Assembly (NCBI RefSeq): GCF_004122735.1
Contig: NZ_SDIF01000053.1
Span: 1-44,588 of the forward strand
Length of the DNA stretch: 44,588 bases
Source: Streptomyces sioyaensis
GTDB lineage: Bacteria > Actinomycetota > Actinomycetes > Streptomycetales > Streptomycetaceae
Direction: 5' to 3'
In this document: piece by piece, positions 24,861-33,225 of the stretch
Numbering within the stretch: position 1 is the stretch's first letter
Layout: the number at the start of each line of letters is the position of its first letter
The notes under the pieces: model-generated
The model's database searches: none
Told to the model about the DNA's origin: nothing
Seen by the model: only the letters and a program-made list of their open reading frames with translations
Position numbers and translations under genes: made by a program

Positions 24861-26078
24861 TCACCCCTGGTCGAAGGGCAGATCCAGCATGCGAATCGCA
24901 TTCCCGCGAAGGATCTTGTACGTCACGTCCTCCGGCAGGCCCGCCACGTGCTCGGCCGCCACCTGTTTCGTGTGCGGCCAGGTCGAATCGACGTGGGGGT
25001 AGTCGGTCTCGAACGTCGCGTTGTCGACGCCCACGGTCTCGATGGCCTCGACGCCGTGCTTGTCACGGAAGAAGCAGCAGAAGATCTGCCGGTAGTAGTA
25101 CGACGACGGCGGCTCGGGGATCAGGTCCTGCACCCCGCCCCACGCCCGGTGCTGCTCCCAGACGTCGTCGGCGCGCTCCAGGGCGTACGGGATCCAGCCC
25201 ATCTGGCCCTCGCTGTACGCGAGTTTCAGCCGCGGGAACTTCACGAGTACGCCGCTGAACAGGAAGTCCATCATCGACGCCATCGCGTTGTTGAAGCTCA
25301 GGGAGGCCTGCACCGCGGGCGGCGCGTCCGGTGATGCCGCCGGCATCTGTGAGGACGACCCGATGTGCATGTTCACCACGGTCCCGGTCTCCTCGCACGC
25401 GGCGAAGAACGGGTCCCAGTACCCGGAGTGGATGGACGGCAGCCCCAGGTACGTCGGAATCTCGCTGAAGGTCACCGCGCGTACCCCGCGCGCGGCGTTG
25501 CGCCGGATCTCGGCAACCGCCAGGTCGACGTCCCACAGCGGGATGAGGCACAGCGGAATCAGCCGGCCCCCGCTGTCCCCGCACCACTCCTCCACCATCC
25601 AGTCGTTGTACGCGCGGACGCAGGCGAGGCCGACCTCCTTGTCCTCGGCCTCCGCGAAGGTCTGTCCGCAGAAGCGCGGAAACGTCGGAAAGCAGAGCGA
25701 CGCCTCCACGTGGTTGAGGTCCATGTCCGCGAGCCGGGCCTTGGGGTCCCAGCACCCGCGACGCATCTGCTCCCGCGTGATCCCGTCCAGCGTCATCTCG
25801 TCGCGGGAGAAACCCACCGCGGCAATGATGCGCTTGTACGGGAAGATCAGCCCCTCGTACTCCCACCAGTCCGTGATCTGGCCGTCCGGGTCCGTGGTGA
25901 ACCGGTACTTCCCGCCGACGTACGCCAGCTCACCGATGCCCGCGGTGAAGGGCTTCGGCCCCTTGTCGCGGTGCTTCTTCGGGAGCCAGGTCTCGAAGAG
26001 GTGCGCGGGCTCGATCACGTGATCATCCACGCTGATGACCTTGGGAAGCTCCGCCGTGCCGCTCTCGCTGCTGCTCAC
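24861..26078 (-). CDS. Amidohydrolase family 2 (ACMSD-like) protein
   Basis: A metal-dependent hydrolase or decarboxylase of 405 residues. It has the N-terminal metal motif VDDHVIEP, MDLNHVEASLCFP, a central NMHIGSSSQMP histidine, RLKLAYSEGQMGWIPYALER and the C-terminal FETDYPHVDSTWP aspartate. The family acts on amides or decarboxylates aromatic or unsaturated acids; the substrate is not deducible. It is divergent from a DoxX-like membrane gene, and both have a near-identical palindrome upstream. A degradative role induced by an aromatic or lipid compound would fit. Confidence 0.85.
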   Translation of the reverse strand: MSSSESGTAELPKVISVDDHVIEPAHLFETWLPKKHRDKGPKPFTAGIGELAYVGGKYRFTTDPDGQITDWWEYEGLIFPYKRIIAAVGFSRDEMTLDGITREQMRRGCWDPKARLADMDLNHVEASLCFPTFPRFCGQTFAEAEDKEVGLACVRAYNDWMVEEWCGDSGGRLIPLCLIPLWDVDLAVAEIRRNAARGVRAVTFSEIPTYLGLPSIHSGYWDPFFAACEETGTVVNMHIGSSSQMPAASPDAPPAVQASLSFNNAMASMMDFLFSGVLVKFPRLKLAYSEGQMGWIPYALERADDVWEQHRAWGGVQDLIPEPPSSYYYRQIFCCFFRDKHGVEAIETVGVDNATFETDYPHVDSTWPHTKQVAAEHVAGLPEDVTYKILRGNAIRMLDLPFDQG

Positions 26079-26125
26079 GCTGTACCCCCAACCGCCGGCC
26101 GGCGAGTCACCACCGGACCCAGTTT

Positions 26126-26140
26126 CTGACGCTCCATCAG
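26126..26140. promoter_or_regulatory. TetR-type operator, imperfect copy
   Basis: CTGACG-CTC-CATCAG, one mismatch from a perfect dyad, lies 48-62 bp upstream of the amidohydrolase start. It shares core, spacer length and flanks (TT after the right arm) with the perfect copy at 26223. Confidence 0.6.
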
Positions 26141-26222
26141 TTTCGAGGTTATGGGCTCACCCTTGCGCCGACAAGGCGAAACGGCCAACTGCACCTCTTG
26201 CGGGATCGCGCCACGTCCGGTC

Positions 26223-26241
26223 AACTGACGCTTCGTCAGTT
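26223..26241. promoter_or_regulatory. TetR-type operator, perfect copy
   Basis: AACTGACG-CTT-CGTCAGTT is a perfect 8-bp dyad with a 3-base centre, 31 bp upstream of the DoxX-like gene. The length and symmetry fit a TetR-family operator. No TetR gene is in the window. Confidence 0.65.
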
Positions 26242-26271
26242 AAAGCTCAGTCGACGAGTCGAGGCGACAGC

Positions 26272-26724
26272 ATGCACACGATCTGGCTCAGCGGTGCCGA
26301 GTGGTTGGCCGTCCTCCGTATCGGTCTCGGGCTGTGGTGGCTGGAGAGCTGGCGCCACAAGGACAAGAAGTCCTGGTTCGCCGGCGGCGGCATCACCTGG
26401 GCGGCCGGCATCGCGGCCGCCCACCGGTGGCCCGCGGTCCGCACGAGCTTCGAGCGCTTCGTGGCGCCACACCCTCGCCTGATGGCGTATCTCGTCGCCT
26501 ACGCGGAGCTTGCCCTCGGCCTCGGCCTGATCGTGGGCTTCCTGACGCCGATAGCCCTGGTCGCGGGGGCTGTGCTCAACCTGATCTACCTCCTGCTGAT
26601 GATCCACGACTGGGCGGAGCAGGGGCAGAACCTGATGATGGGGCTGATCTCGGTGACGGGGCTGCTCGCGGTGAGTTGGCAGAGCTGGTCGCTGGACAGC
26701 GCCTTGGGGCTGTTTCTGCGCTAG
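26272..26724 (+). CDS. DoxX-like membrane protein
   Basis: A 150-residue protein with about four membrane helices: LRIGLGLWWLESW, TWAAGIAAAH, LMAYLVAYAELALGLGLIVGFLTPIALVAGAVLNLIYLLL and LISVTGLLAVSWQSW. This matches the DoxX/DoxD-like family, which has links to thiosulfate:quinone oxidoreductase, redox stress and aromatic metabolism. The start ATG 26272 is the first plausible one after the operator. Shared operators suggest it is induced together with the amidohydrolase. The stop lies inside the left arm of the terminator. Confidence 0.8.
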   Translation: MHTIWLSGAEWLAVLRIGLGLWWLESWRHKDKKSWFAGGGITWAAGIAAAHRWPAVRTSFERFVAPHPRLMAYLVAYAELALGLGLIVGFLTPIALVAGAVLNLIYLLLMIHDWAEQGQNLMMGLISVTGLLAVSWQSWSLDSALGLFLR

Positions 26725-26778
26725 GGGGTGTCGTCACCTTCCCGTCGGGGCAGGCGGGAATGTGACGACAGGCCCTAG
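26721..26778. terminator. Bidirectional terminator between DoxX-like and kinase genes
   Basis: The 24-base arms 26721-26744 and 26755-26778 match at 21 positions, with a 10-base loop. The left arm contains the TAG stop of the DoxX-like gene. It can serve both that gene and the convergent histidine kinase gene. Confidence 0.75.
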
Positions 26779-26861
26779 CGCCGGATGATCGACGAACCTC
26801 TTGCTTCCGCCGGCTCAGCGGGACGGCAACGAGCGCGCGTGCCGCCCGCTCCGGACGCCGG

Positions 26862-28121
26862 TCAGCCGGGCAGTTCGACGACCAGCCGCCAGGAGCGGTG
26901 GGTGGCGTCGACGCCCGCCTGGAGGGTTCCGCCGGCCAGGGCCAGGCGTTCCCGCATGCCGGTGAGGCCGTATCCGGAGACCGGCGGCCCGTCGTCGACG
27001 AAGGCCGCGGCCCGGGGGATGTCGTTGCGGACCTCCAGCCGGACCTTCCCGTTGCTGTAGCCGGAGTTGGAGCGGTCGGAAGCGGAGTAGTCGGAATCGG
27101 AGCCGGAGTAGCCGGAATCGGGTTCGTCGGAGCCGGGGTCGTCGGAGCCTGAGTAGCCGTAGTCCAGTACGACGTCGACGGTGCCTCCCGGGGCGTGCTT
27201 GGCCGCGTTCGTCAGCGCCTCGCGGGTGGCCCGGACGAGGGCGACGACGGGTCCGGACGGCAGCGGACGGGTGGTGCCCGTAGTGGTCAGCCGAACCTCG
27301 GTGCGGTGGTCGCGGCGGAAGTTCCCGATCAGCTCGGCCAGCATGTCCGGGAGCGGCAGCACCTCGTCGCGCAGCGCGGCGACGGCGGCGGCCGCCTCGG
27401 CCAGCCCTTCATCGGTCAGCCGGTTGGAGCGCCGGATCCGGGCGCGTACGCCCTCGACGTCGCCGCCGTCCAACAGCGCATCGGCTGCCTTGAGTTGCAC
27501 GGTGAGTGCGCCGAGGGAATGCGCCAGGACGTCGTGGATCTCCCGCGCGATCCGGGCCCGCTCCTCCAACACGGCGACCTGCGCCTGTTCCTGCTGCATC
27601 AGCGTGGTCTGGCGCAGTAGTTGCTCGGCCTGGTCGGCGCGCAGCCGGTACTGCCGCTGGTTCAGGCCGAGCAGGGTGAGCAGCAGCATCACCAGGGCGT
27701 AACCGACCAGATCGCCGAGCCCCGCGCCGCCGGTCGCCGAGCTGATCAGGGTCAGCGCGAGACAGCTGCTGAGCACCAGCCACAGCGCGGCCGCCCGCGG
27801 CCGGCTCCAGGCGGCGAACCAGCCGAGCACCACCCCCACCATGATCACCGCGGTGGAGTCATGAGCCCACCCCGCGGCCGCCGCGGGAATCGCGGCGCTG
27901 CTCACCAGGGCGATCCCGGCCCACAGCGGGCGGCGGTCGATGAGGAAGTGGGAGGCGAACCAGCAGACGGAACTGACCCCGTAGACCACCCACATGACCG
28001 GGGAACTCTCCCGGGCCGTGGCCAGCGTGCCGATCAGCAGTCCGAAGCCGACGATCTGCATGACCGGATTCCCCGACATGAACGAGGCCGGGGCACCGCC
28101 CTGACCGCCTGTGGCGTGCAC
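26862..28121 (-). CDS. NarL-type sensor histidine kinase with acidic insert
   Basis: A kinase of 419 residues from GTG 28121, which has GGGGAGGG a few bases upstream; an upstream ATG would add noise residues. Four to five membrane helices fill about residues 20-150. The HisKA_3 histidine is His196 in REIHDVLAHSLGAL. The ATPase domain has the N-box REALTNAAKHAPGG and the G-box VSGYGLTGMRERLALAGG. Between them, residues about 321-358 are an unusual Ser/Gly/Asp/Tyr repeat. It should phosphorylate the response regulator encoded at 28893-29543. It is the last gene of a unit with two small membrane proteins upstream. Confidence 0.88.
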   Translation of the reverse strand: MHATGGQGGAPASFMSGNPVMQIVGFGLLIGTLATARESSPVMWVVYGVSSVCWFASHFLIDRRPLWAGIALVSSAAIPAAAAGWAHDSTAVIMVGVVLGWFAAWSRPRAAALWLVLSSCLALTLISSATGGAGLGDLVGYALVMLLLTLLGLNQRQYRLRADQAEQLLRQTTLMQQEQAQVAVLEERARIAREIHDVLAHSLGALTVQLKAADALLDGGDVEGVRARIRRSNRLTDEGLAEAAAAVAALRDEVLPLPDMLAELIGNFRRDHRTEVRLTTTGTTRPLPSGPVVALVRATREALTNAAKHAPGGTVDVVLDYGYSGSDDPGSDEPDSGYSGSDSDYSASDRSNSGYSNGKVRLEVRNDIPRAAAFVDDGPPVSGYGLTGMRERLALAGGTLQAGVDATHRSWRLVVELPG

Positions 28122-28171
28122 ATCCCTCCCCGACTGCTCCTCGCCACTACTGCCGGCCCCCCGGGCGGCTG

Positions 28172-28324
28172 TCAGCGGCGGCCTGCCTTGCGCGCGACGA
28201 TAGCCATCACGATCAGCGCGGTGATCACCACGCCGACGATGATGCCCATCTTCCACAGCTTGTCCATCAGCAGATGGTGCAACAGTTCGTCGTCGTCCGC
28301 CTTGGCGGCGAGGAACGCCCTCAT
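28172..28324 (-). CDS. 50-residue single-span membrane protein
   Basis: A short gene from ATG 28324 to the stop at 28172. The N-terminus is acidic and charged (AAKADDDELLHHLLMDKLWK), followed by one strong membrane helix (MGIIVGVVITALIVMAIVA) and a basic end RKAGRR, which predicts a cytoplasmic C-terminus. It starts 10 bp after the stop of the 106-residue protein and ends 50 bp before the kinase start, so it belongs to that operon. I do not recognise a family. It could tune the adjacent sensor kinase. Confidence 0.7.
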   Translation of the reverse strand: MRAFLAAKADDDELLHHLLMDKLWKMGIIVGVVITALIVMAIVARKAGRR

Positions 28325-28334
28325 GACTGCGGGT

Positions 28335-28655
28335 TCACCTCCGCCGGGCGCGTTCGTTGAGCGCCGCGAGCACCGTGCTCAGCAGACCGGCCCGGCGGCC
28401 GCGCTGTCCGCCGTACTGCCCGCCGCGTTGTCCGCCGCGCCGGTTTTCGATCAGGGTGCGGGCGATCGGACCCACCTGTTCGCTCGCCCGGCTCAAGGTT
28501 CTTTTGTCGATCGAGCCCTGCCGTTTGAGCATCATCAGCGCGGCGAAACCGATGAGCACGAGTATCAGAACGCCGACCGCGATCAGGGCGAATCGCAACA
28601 GCACGACATTCATGAGACCACCACTGTTCAGCGCCAGATCGAGAGCCAGAGCCAT
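28335..28655 (-). CDS. 106-residue membrane protein beside two-component system
   Basis: The product starts at ATG 28655 with AAGGGAA 6 bp upstream; the longer open frame to 28874 is ribosome-site-free and runs through the 11-bp repeats. Residues about 15-45 contain one membrane helix (LLRFALIAVGVLILVLIGFAALMML). The rest is a basic cytoplasmic tail with a Gly/Arg repeat, GGQRGGQYGGQRGRR, near residues 74-88. It lies between the response regulator and kinase. Family unknown; an accessory signalling role is inferred from position. Confidence 0.7.
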   Translation of the reverse strand: MALALDLALNSGGLMNVVLLRFALIAVGVLILVLIGFAALMMLKRQGSIDKRTLSRASEQVGPIARTLIENRRGGQRGGQYGGQRGRRAGLLSTVLAALNERARRR

Positions 28656-28722
28656 CGTGTTTCCCTTCCGAAGTCCTTTCGTCGACGCTAGCGCGGCAGT
28701 TGCGGCCGCAGGTCCGGTCCTC

Positions 28723-28777
28723 GGGTGGAACCTGGGTGGAGCCGGGTTGGAGCTGAGGTGGAGCCAGGTGGAACCGG
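28723..28777. repeat. 11-bp imperfect tandem repeats
   Basis: Four 11-bp units start at 28723, 28734, 28745 and 28756 with the core GGTGGARCC, followed by a fifth shifted by one base at 28767. They lie in the 237-bp gap upstream of the 106-residue membrane protein gene. Confidence 0.7.
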
Positions 28778-28892
28778 GCTGGGCCCTGGTAGGAGTCAGG
28801 GGGAGCGCGGGTGAGCCCTGGTCCGGGGGCGTCAGGTGGATTTCGGCTCCGTTCGGCCGCATTTCGGGATCCATAACGCCGCTGTCGGGTCG

Positions 28893-29543
28893 TCATTCCG
28901 AATATCGGTGTTCCCGCGCATAGTGAATCGCCTGTGCGCGGTCCTTGCTCTTCGTCTTGGCGAAGATGCGGTTGATATGGGTCTTGACCGTGGTTTCGCT
29001 GATGAACAGATTCCGGGAAATCGCACGGTTGTCGTGCCCGGCGGCAATCAGCTTGAGGACGTCGATCTCCCGCGCGGTGAGGCCGTCGTCCGGCGCCGGG
29101 GCGGGCCGGTTGTGGGACGCCGCGCGGATGAGGGTGCGCTGCACACCCGGGTCGAGCAGCGCCTGGCCGGCGGCGGCAGCGGTGAGCGCGCGGGCGATCG
29201 CGTCCTTGGTCGCGGACTTGGTGAGATATCCCAGTGCGCCGGCCTGCAGCGCCTCCAGGGCGAGGTCGTCGGAGGCATACGTGGTCAGGACGACCACCTG
29301 GGTTTCCGGGTGCTCCTGGCGTACCCGGAGAGTGGCTTCCGCGCCCGTGCAGTGGGGCATGACCAGGTCCATCAGGACGACGTCCGGGCGGTGTTCGGCG
29401 ACCAGGGCCACGGCTTCCTCGCCGTCGGCCGCTTCGCCCACGACCGTGATGCCCGGCATGGTCCCCAGTAAGAGGACGAGCCCTTCGCGCACTGCCGCCT
29501 GGTCATCGGCGACGATCACCCGGATACCGGCTTCTGTGGTCAC
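28893..29543 (-). CDS. NarL/LuxR-family response regulator
   Basis: A protein of 216 residues from GTG 29543. The receiver domain has the acidic pair in VIVADDQ, the phosphorylated Asp59 (VVLMDLVMP), VVLTTYAS and the lysine in GYLTKSA. The C-terminal LuxR helix-turn-helix runs from LTAREIDVLKLIAAG through NLFISETTVKTHINRIFAKT. It pairs with the kinase at 26862-28121. A truncated methyltransferase sequence lies just upstream on the same strand, so the promoter may be in or near that remnant. Confidence 0.9.
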   Translation of the reverse strand: MTTEAGIRVIVADDQAAVREGLVLLLGTMPGITVVGEAADGEEAVALVAEHRPDVVLMDLVMPHCTGAEATLRVRQEHPETQVVVLTTYASDDLALEALQAGALGYLTKSATKDAIARALTAAAAGQALLDPGVQRTLIRAASHNRPAPAPDDGLTAREIDVLKLIAAGHDNRAISRNLFISETTVKTHINRIFAKTKSKDRAQAIHYAREHRYSE

Positions 29544-29613
29544 GAGGCCAGTTTCCCCCGCGCCGCTTGCCGTGGCGAGGACGTTTCGCCCCGCACAGCG
29601 TGACCTGGCCACC

Positions 29614-29817
29614 CTGGCCGAAGTGGCACTGGAGGTGGAGAAGGGTCCGGCCGGTGACATCGCCGACCTCCGCGATCTCGAAGTCACGCAGCGCATCCCG
29701 GACCCGCCGGAATCGGTCCTGATCGTAATAATCGCTCGCGGTGTGGAGGGCGCCCCGCTCGTCCCACCTCGCGCGATTGGCCTCCCGCCAGTCGTCAGGG
29801 CCCGTATGTTGTCGCAT
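29614..29817 (-). pseudogene. Truncated SAM-dependent methyltransferase remnant
   Basis: The first 68 residues (DDWREANRARWDERGALHTASDYYD, then VGDVTGRTLLHLQCHFGQ) match the N-terminus of a common actinobacterial class I methyltransferase, up to its SAM-binding motif. After Q68 the resemblance stops abruptly and the frame runs into unrelated Arg-rich sequence. The remaining three quarters of the enzyme are missing. The response regulator gene starts 71 bp beyond the break. Confidence 0.65.
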
Positions 29818-29886
29818 TCGGCGAAGTTATCCACAGCCTGGTGACCCTCGCCCACGGAATTCCTGCGCCAGGCGCAGAATGGGCCC

Positions 29887-31863
29887 ATGACTGACGAGAC
29901 GACCGCAGGCCCAGCTCACGCCACCGACCCGAAGCCTTCGACGACCGATACCCGCCATGGGACCGAGACCACAGGCTCGGCAGGCCCCATAGCGGGAGCG
30001 GAGGGGCCGGCGGCGGACTCGGCAGGCACTGCGGCCTCCGGCGGCGCGGTTGCCGCGATGCCGGACTGGGAGAAGCGCTTCCGTGCGCCGCGGATCGGGC
30101 TGCCCGACTGGGCCGAGGACGCCCCGGACCGTTCCCTGTTCGTCTCGAACGCCACCGGCACCTTCGAGCTGTACGCCTGGGACCGGTCGACCGGACAGCA
30201 GCGCCAGGCCACCGACCGGCCGAACGGCACGACGGACGGGACGCTGTCGCCGGACGGCCGGTGGATCTGGTGGTTCTCGGACACCGACGGGGACGAGTTC
30301 GGCGTCTGGATGCGGCAGCCCTTCGAGGGCGGCCCGGATGAGCCGGCCACCCCGGGGATCGCCGCCGCGTATTCGGGAGGGCTGGCGATCGGCCGGGACG
30401 GGACCGCGGTCGTCGGGTGCTCCACGGACGAGGAAGGTTCCACGGTCCATGTCGTACGGCCCGGAGAACCTCCGGTGGAGATCTACCGGCACCGCGAGTC
30501 GGCGGGCGTCGGCGGTCTCTCGCACGACGGCACCCTGATTGCTCTGGAACACACCGAGCACGGCGACGCGATGCACTCCGCGATCCGCGTCGTGCGGCCC
30601 GACGGCTCCACGGTCGCCGAGTTGGACGACACCAACGGCGGGACCGAGGAGCTGGGCCTGTCGGTGATGGGCTTCGCCCCGGTCGACGGGGACGCGAGGC
30701 TGCTGGTGGGACATCAGCGCAGGGGTCGCTGGGAGCCGATGATCTGGGACCCGCTGACCGGCGTGGAGACGGCCCTGGAGATCGATCTGCCCGGAGACGT
30801 GGGCGCCGACTGGTATCCGGACGGGTCGGCCCTGCTGGTGGAGCACGAATACCAGGCCCGCAGCGAACTGTGGCGCTACGACCTCGGCGAGCCGGGCGGC
30901 ACCGCCACGGGATCCCCGGCCGGCCGCCCGCTGACCCGGGTCGAGTCCCCGGCCGGCACGGTCTCGGGCGCGACGGCCCGGCCGGACGGAACGGTGGAGT
31001 TCCTGTGGTCGTCGGCGGCGCAGCCCCCGGAGGTGCGCTCGACGAGCGGCAAGGTCGTGCTGGACCCGCCCGGTATGAAGGCCCCCGGGTCGGTACCGGT
31101 GCGCGACGTCTGGGTGGAGGGCCCGGGGGGCCGTATCCATGCACTGGTGCAGCAGCCGGCAGGTGACGGCCCCTTCCCGACGGTGTTCGACATACACGGC
31201 GGTCCGACCTGGCACGACAGTGACGCCTTCGCTTCGTCGCCCGCGGCATGGGTGGACCACGGCTTCGCGGTCGTACGCGTCAACTACCGCGGTTCGACCG
31301 GCTACGGCCGCGCCTGGACGGATGCGCTCAAGCATCGCGTCGGGCTGATCGAGCTGGAGGACATCGCAGCGGTACGCGAATGGGCGGTCTCCTCCGGTCT
31401 GGCGGACCCGGAGCGACTGGTGCTGGCGGGCGGCTCATGGGGCGGCTACCTGACGCTGCTGGGGCTCGGCACCCAGCCGGAGGCCTGGGCAGTGGGCCTG
31501 GCGGCGGTCCCGGTCGCGGACTACATCACGGCGTACAACGACGAGATGGAAGCCCTCAAGGCCATGGACCGGACCCTGCTGGGCGGCACCCCTGACGAGG
31601 TGCCGGAGCGCTTCGAGGCGTCGTCCCCGCTGACCTACGTGGACGCGGTGCGGGCCCCGGTGTACATCTCGGCGGGCGTCAACGACCCGCGGTGCCCGAT
31701 CCAGCAGGTGGAGAACTACGTGAAGCGCCTGGAGGGCCGCGGTCACCCCCACGAGGTCTACCGCTACGACGCCGGCCATGGCTCCCTCGTCGTGGAGGAG
31801 CGCATCAAGCAGGTCCGCCTGGAACTCGACTTCGCCCAGCGCCATGTAGGCACGAAGAGCTAG
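29887..31863 (+). CDS. S9-family prolyl oligopeptidase
   Basis: A serine peptidase of 658 residues. Residues about 70-400 form a beta-propeller (DGTLSPDGRWIWWFSDTDGDEFGVW repeats). The C-terminal alpha/beta-hydrolase carries Ser517 (GGSWGGY), Asp600 (GVNDPRCP) and His631 (DAGHGS). The first 55 residues are Thr/Ala/Gly-rich with no signal peptide, so the enzyme should be cytoplasmic. It cleaves short peptides, probably as an aminoacyl- or oligopeptidase. It is a single gene, convergent with the CDF transporter gene. Confidence 0.9.
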   Translation: MTDETTAGPAHATDPKPSTTDTRHGTETTGSAGPIAGAEGPAADSAGTAASGGAVAAMPDWEKRFRAPRIGLPDWAEDAPDRSLFVSNATGTFELYAWDRSTGQQRQATDRPNGTTDGTLSPDGRWIWWFSDTDGDEFGVWMRQPFEGGPDEPATPGIAAAYSGGLAIGRDGTAVVGCSTDEEGSTVHVVRPGEPPVEIYRHRESAGVGGLSHDGTLIALEHTEHGDAMHSAIRVVRPDGSTVAELDDTNGGTEELGLSVMGFAPVDGDARLLVGHQRRGRWEPMIWDPLTGVETALEIDLPGDVGADWYPDGSALLVEHEYQARSELWRYDLGEPGGTATGSPAGRPLTRVESPAGTVSGATARPDGTVEFLWSSAAQPPEVRSTSGKVVLDPPGMKAPGSVPVRDVWVEGPGGRIHALVQQPAGDGPFPTVFDIHGGPTWHDSDAFASSPAAWVDHGFAVVRVNYRGSTGYGRAWTDALKHRVGLIELEDIAAVREWAVSSGLADPERLVLAGGSWGGYLTLLGLGTQPEAWAVGLAAVPVADYITAYNDEMEALKAMDRTLLGGTPDEVPERFEASSPLTYVDAVRAPVYISAGVNDPRCPIQQVENYVKRLEGRGHPHEVYRYDAGHGSLVVEERIKQVRLELDFAQRHVGTKS

Positions 31864-31900
31864 AGAGCCAGGAGGGACGGAGGTACGGACTGACGGAGCG

Positions 31901-31924
31901 CCCCGGGGGCGGGTGCCCCCGGGG
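31901..31924. terminator. GC hairpin between S9 peptidase and CDF genes
   Basis: A perfect 10-bp stem (CCCCGGGGGC/GCCCCCGGGG) with a 4-base GGGT loop lies between the convergent stops at 31863 and 31952. It fits a shared terminator without U-tract, as is common in Streptomyces. Confidence 0.65.
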
Positions 31925-31951
31925 GGAGGGAGAGGAAAGCAGCCGAAGCGC

Positions 31952-33163
31952 TCACCCCACCCCATGATGGGCCAACGCCGCATGCGGGTCCGTGCCGTCG
32001 CTGGTGTGGTCGGTGTGGACGGTCGCGGCGGTGAGCCGGGGGACGGCGTGGATGAGGGCGTGTTCGGCGGCGACGGCGAGTGCATGTGCCTGCACCACGG
32101 TCAGACGGGAGTCGACGACGATATCGGCCTCGGCACGCAGGGTATGGCCGATCCAGCGCATCCGGACCTGTCCGACGCCGCGGACACCGTCCACGGCCCG
32201 CAGTGCGCTCTCGGCGGCATCGATGATCTCGGGGTCGACGGAGTCCATCAGCCGCCGGTAGACCTCCCGGGCCGAGTCGCGCAGCACCATGAGGATGGCA
32301 ACCGTGATCAGCAGGCCGATGACGGGGTCGGCCGCCCGCCACCCGAGGGCCGCGCCGCCCGCGCCGAGAAGGACGGCGAGCGAGGTGAAGCCGTCGGTAC
32401 GGGCGTGCAGACCGTCGGCGACAAGCGCGGCCGAGCCGATCCTGCGGCCGGTGCGGATGCGGTAGCGGGCCACCCACTCGTTGCCGAGGAACCCGGCCAC
32501 GGCGGCCGCGGCCACGGCCCACAGATGTGTGACCTCGCGGGGGTTCAGCAGCCGGTCCACGGCTTCGTATCCGGCCAGGGCCGAGGAGGCGGCGATCGTC
32601 AGCACGATGGCGATACCGGCGAGGTCCTCGGCCCGGCCGTAGCCGTAGGTGTAGCGGCGGTTCGCGGCCCGTCTCCCGAGCACGAAGGCGATCCCCAGCG
32701 GCAGGGCGGTCAGCGCGTCGGCAGCGTTGTGGATCGTGTCGCCGAGCAGCGCCACCGACCCCGACAGCACGACGACCACCAGCTGGACCACGCTGGTCAG
32801 GCCCAGGATGCCCAGCGAGAGCCACAGCGTGCGCAAGCCCTCGCGGGAGGTCTCCATGGCGGCGTCGACCTTGTCCATGGACGCATGACTGTGCGGGGTG
32901 ACCAGGTGCGCGAGCCGGTGACGCATCCGCGACCAGCGGCGGGAACGGTGAGGGGGATGAGGGAGGTGAGAGGGATGCGGGTCATACGCCGCCTCGTGCC
33001 CGAGGTGACGGTCACCGTGCAGGTCACCACTCCGGTCACCGTGCACATGGTCATGGCGTTCACCCTGCACGTCATCAGGGCGGTCACCGTGCACGTGATC
33101 ATGGTGGCGGGGGTCACGACGCGCGTGCTCATGGCCGTGCGGGTGGGTGTGATTGCCTGCCAT
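31952..33163 (-). CDS. CDF-family divalent metal transporter, His-rich N-terminus
   Basis: A protein of 403 residues. The first 95 residues are very rich in His and Asp (HDHVHGDR-type repeats), a likely metal-binding cytoplasmic domain. The six-helix CDF core carries the HxxxD metal sites in TM2 (His145, Asp149; GDTIHNAADAL) and TM5 (LHARTDGF). A C-terminal CDF domain covers about residues 295-380 and ends in ATVHTDHTSDG. CDF proteins export Zn, Co, Ni or similar ions in exchange for protons. A sequence matching the Nur (nickel) box lies 63-77 bp upstream. Confidence 0.9.
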   Translation of the reverse strand: MAGNHTHPHGHEHARRDPRHHDHVHGDRPDDVQGERHDHVHGDRSGDLHGDRHLGHEAAYDPHPSHLPHPPHRSRRWSRMRHRLAHLVTPHSHASMDKVDAAMETSREGLRTLWLSLGILGLTSVVQLVVVVLSGSVALLGDTIHNAADALTALPLGIAFVLGRRAANRRYTYGYGRAEDLAGIAIVLTIAASSALAGYEAVDRLLNPREVTHLWAVAAAAVAGFLGNEWVARYRIRTGRRIGSAALVADGLHARTDGFTSLAVLLGAGGAALGWRAADPVIGLLITVAILMVLRDSAREVYRRLMDSVDPEIIDAAESALRAVDGVRGVGQVRMRWIGHTLRAEADIVVDSRLTVVQAHALAVAAEHALIHAVPRLTAATVHTDHTSDGTDPHAALAHHGVG

Positions 33164-33225
33164 ACGGCCTACCGTGGCACGGCGAACCGATTGCGGCTAC
33201 TGCCGTGATACGCCCTCTGACCAGG

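Noticed and set aside
28656..28874. N-terminal extension of the 106-residue membrane protein
   Set aside because: The extra sequence is Pro/Arg-rich, runs through 11-bp repeats and lacks a ribosome site.
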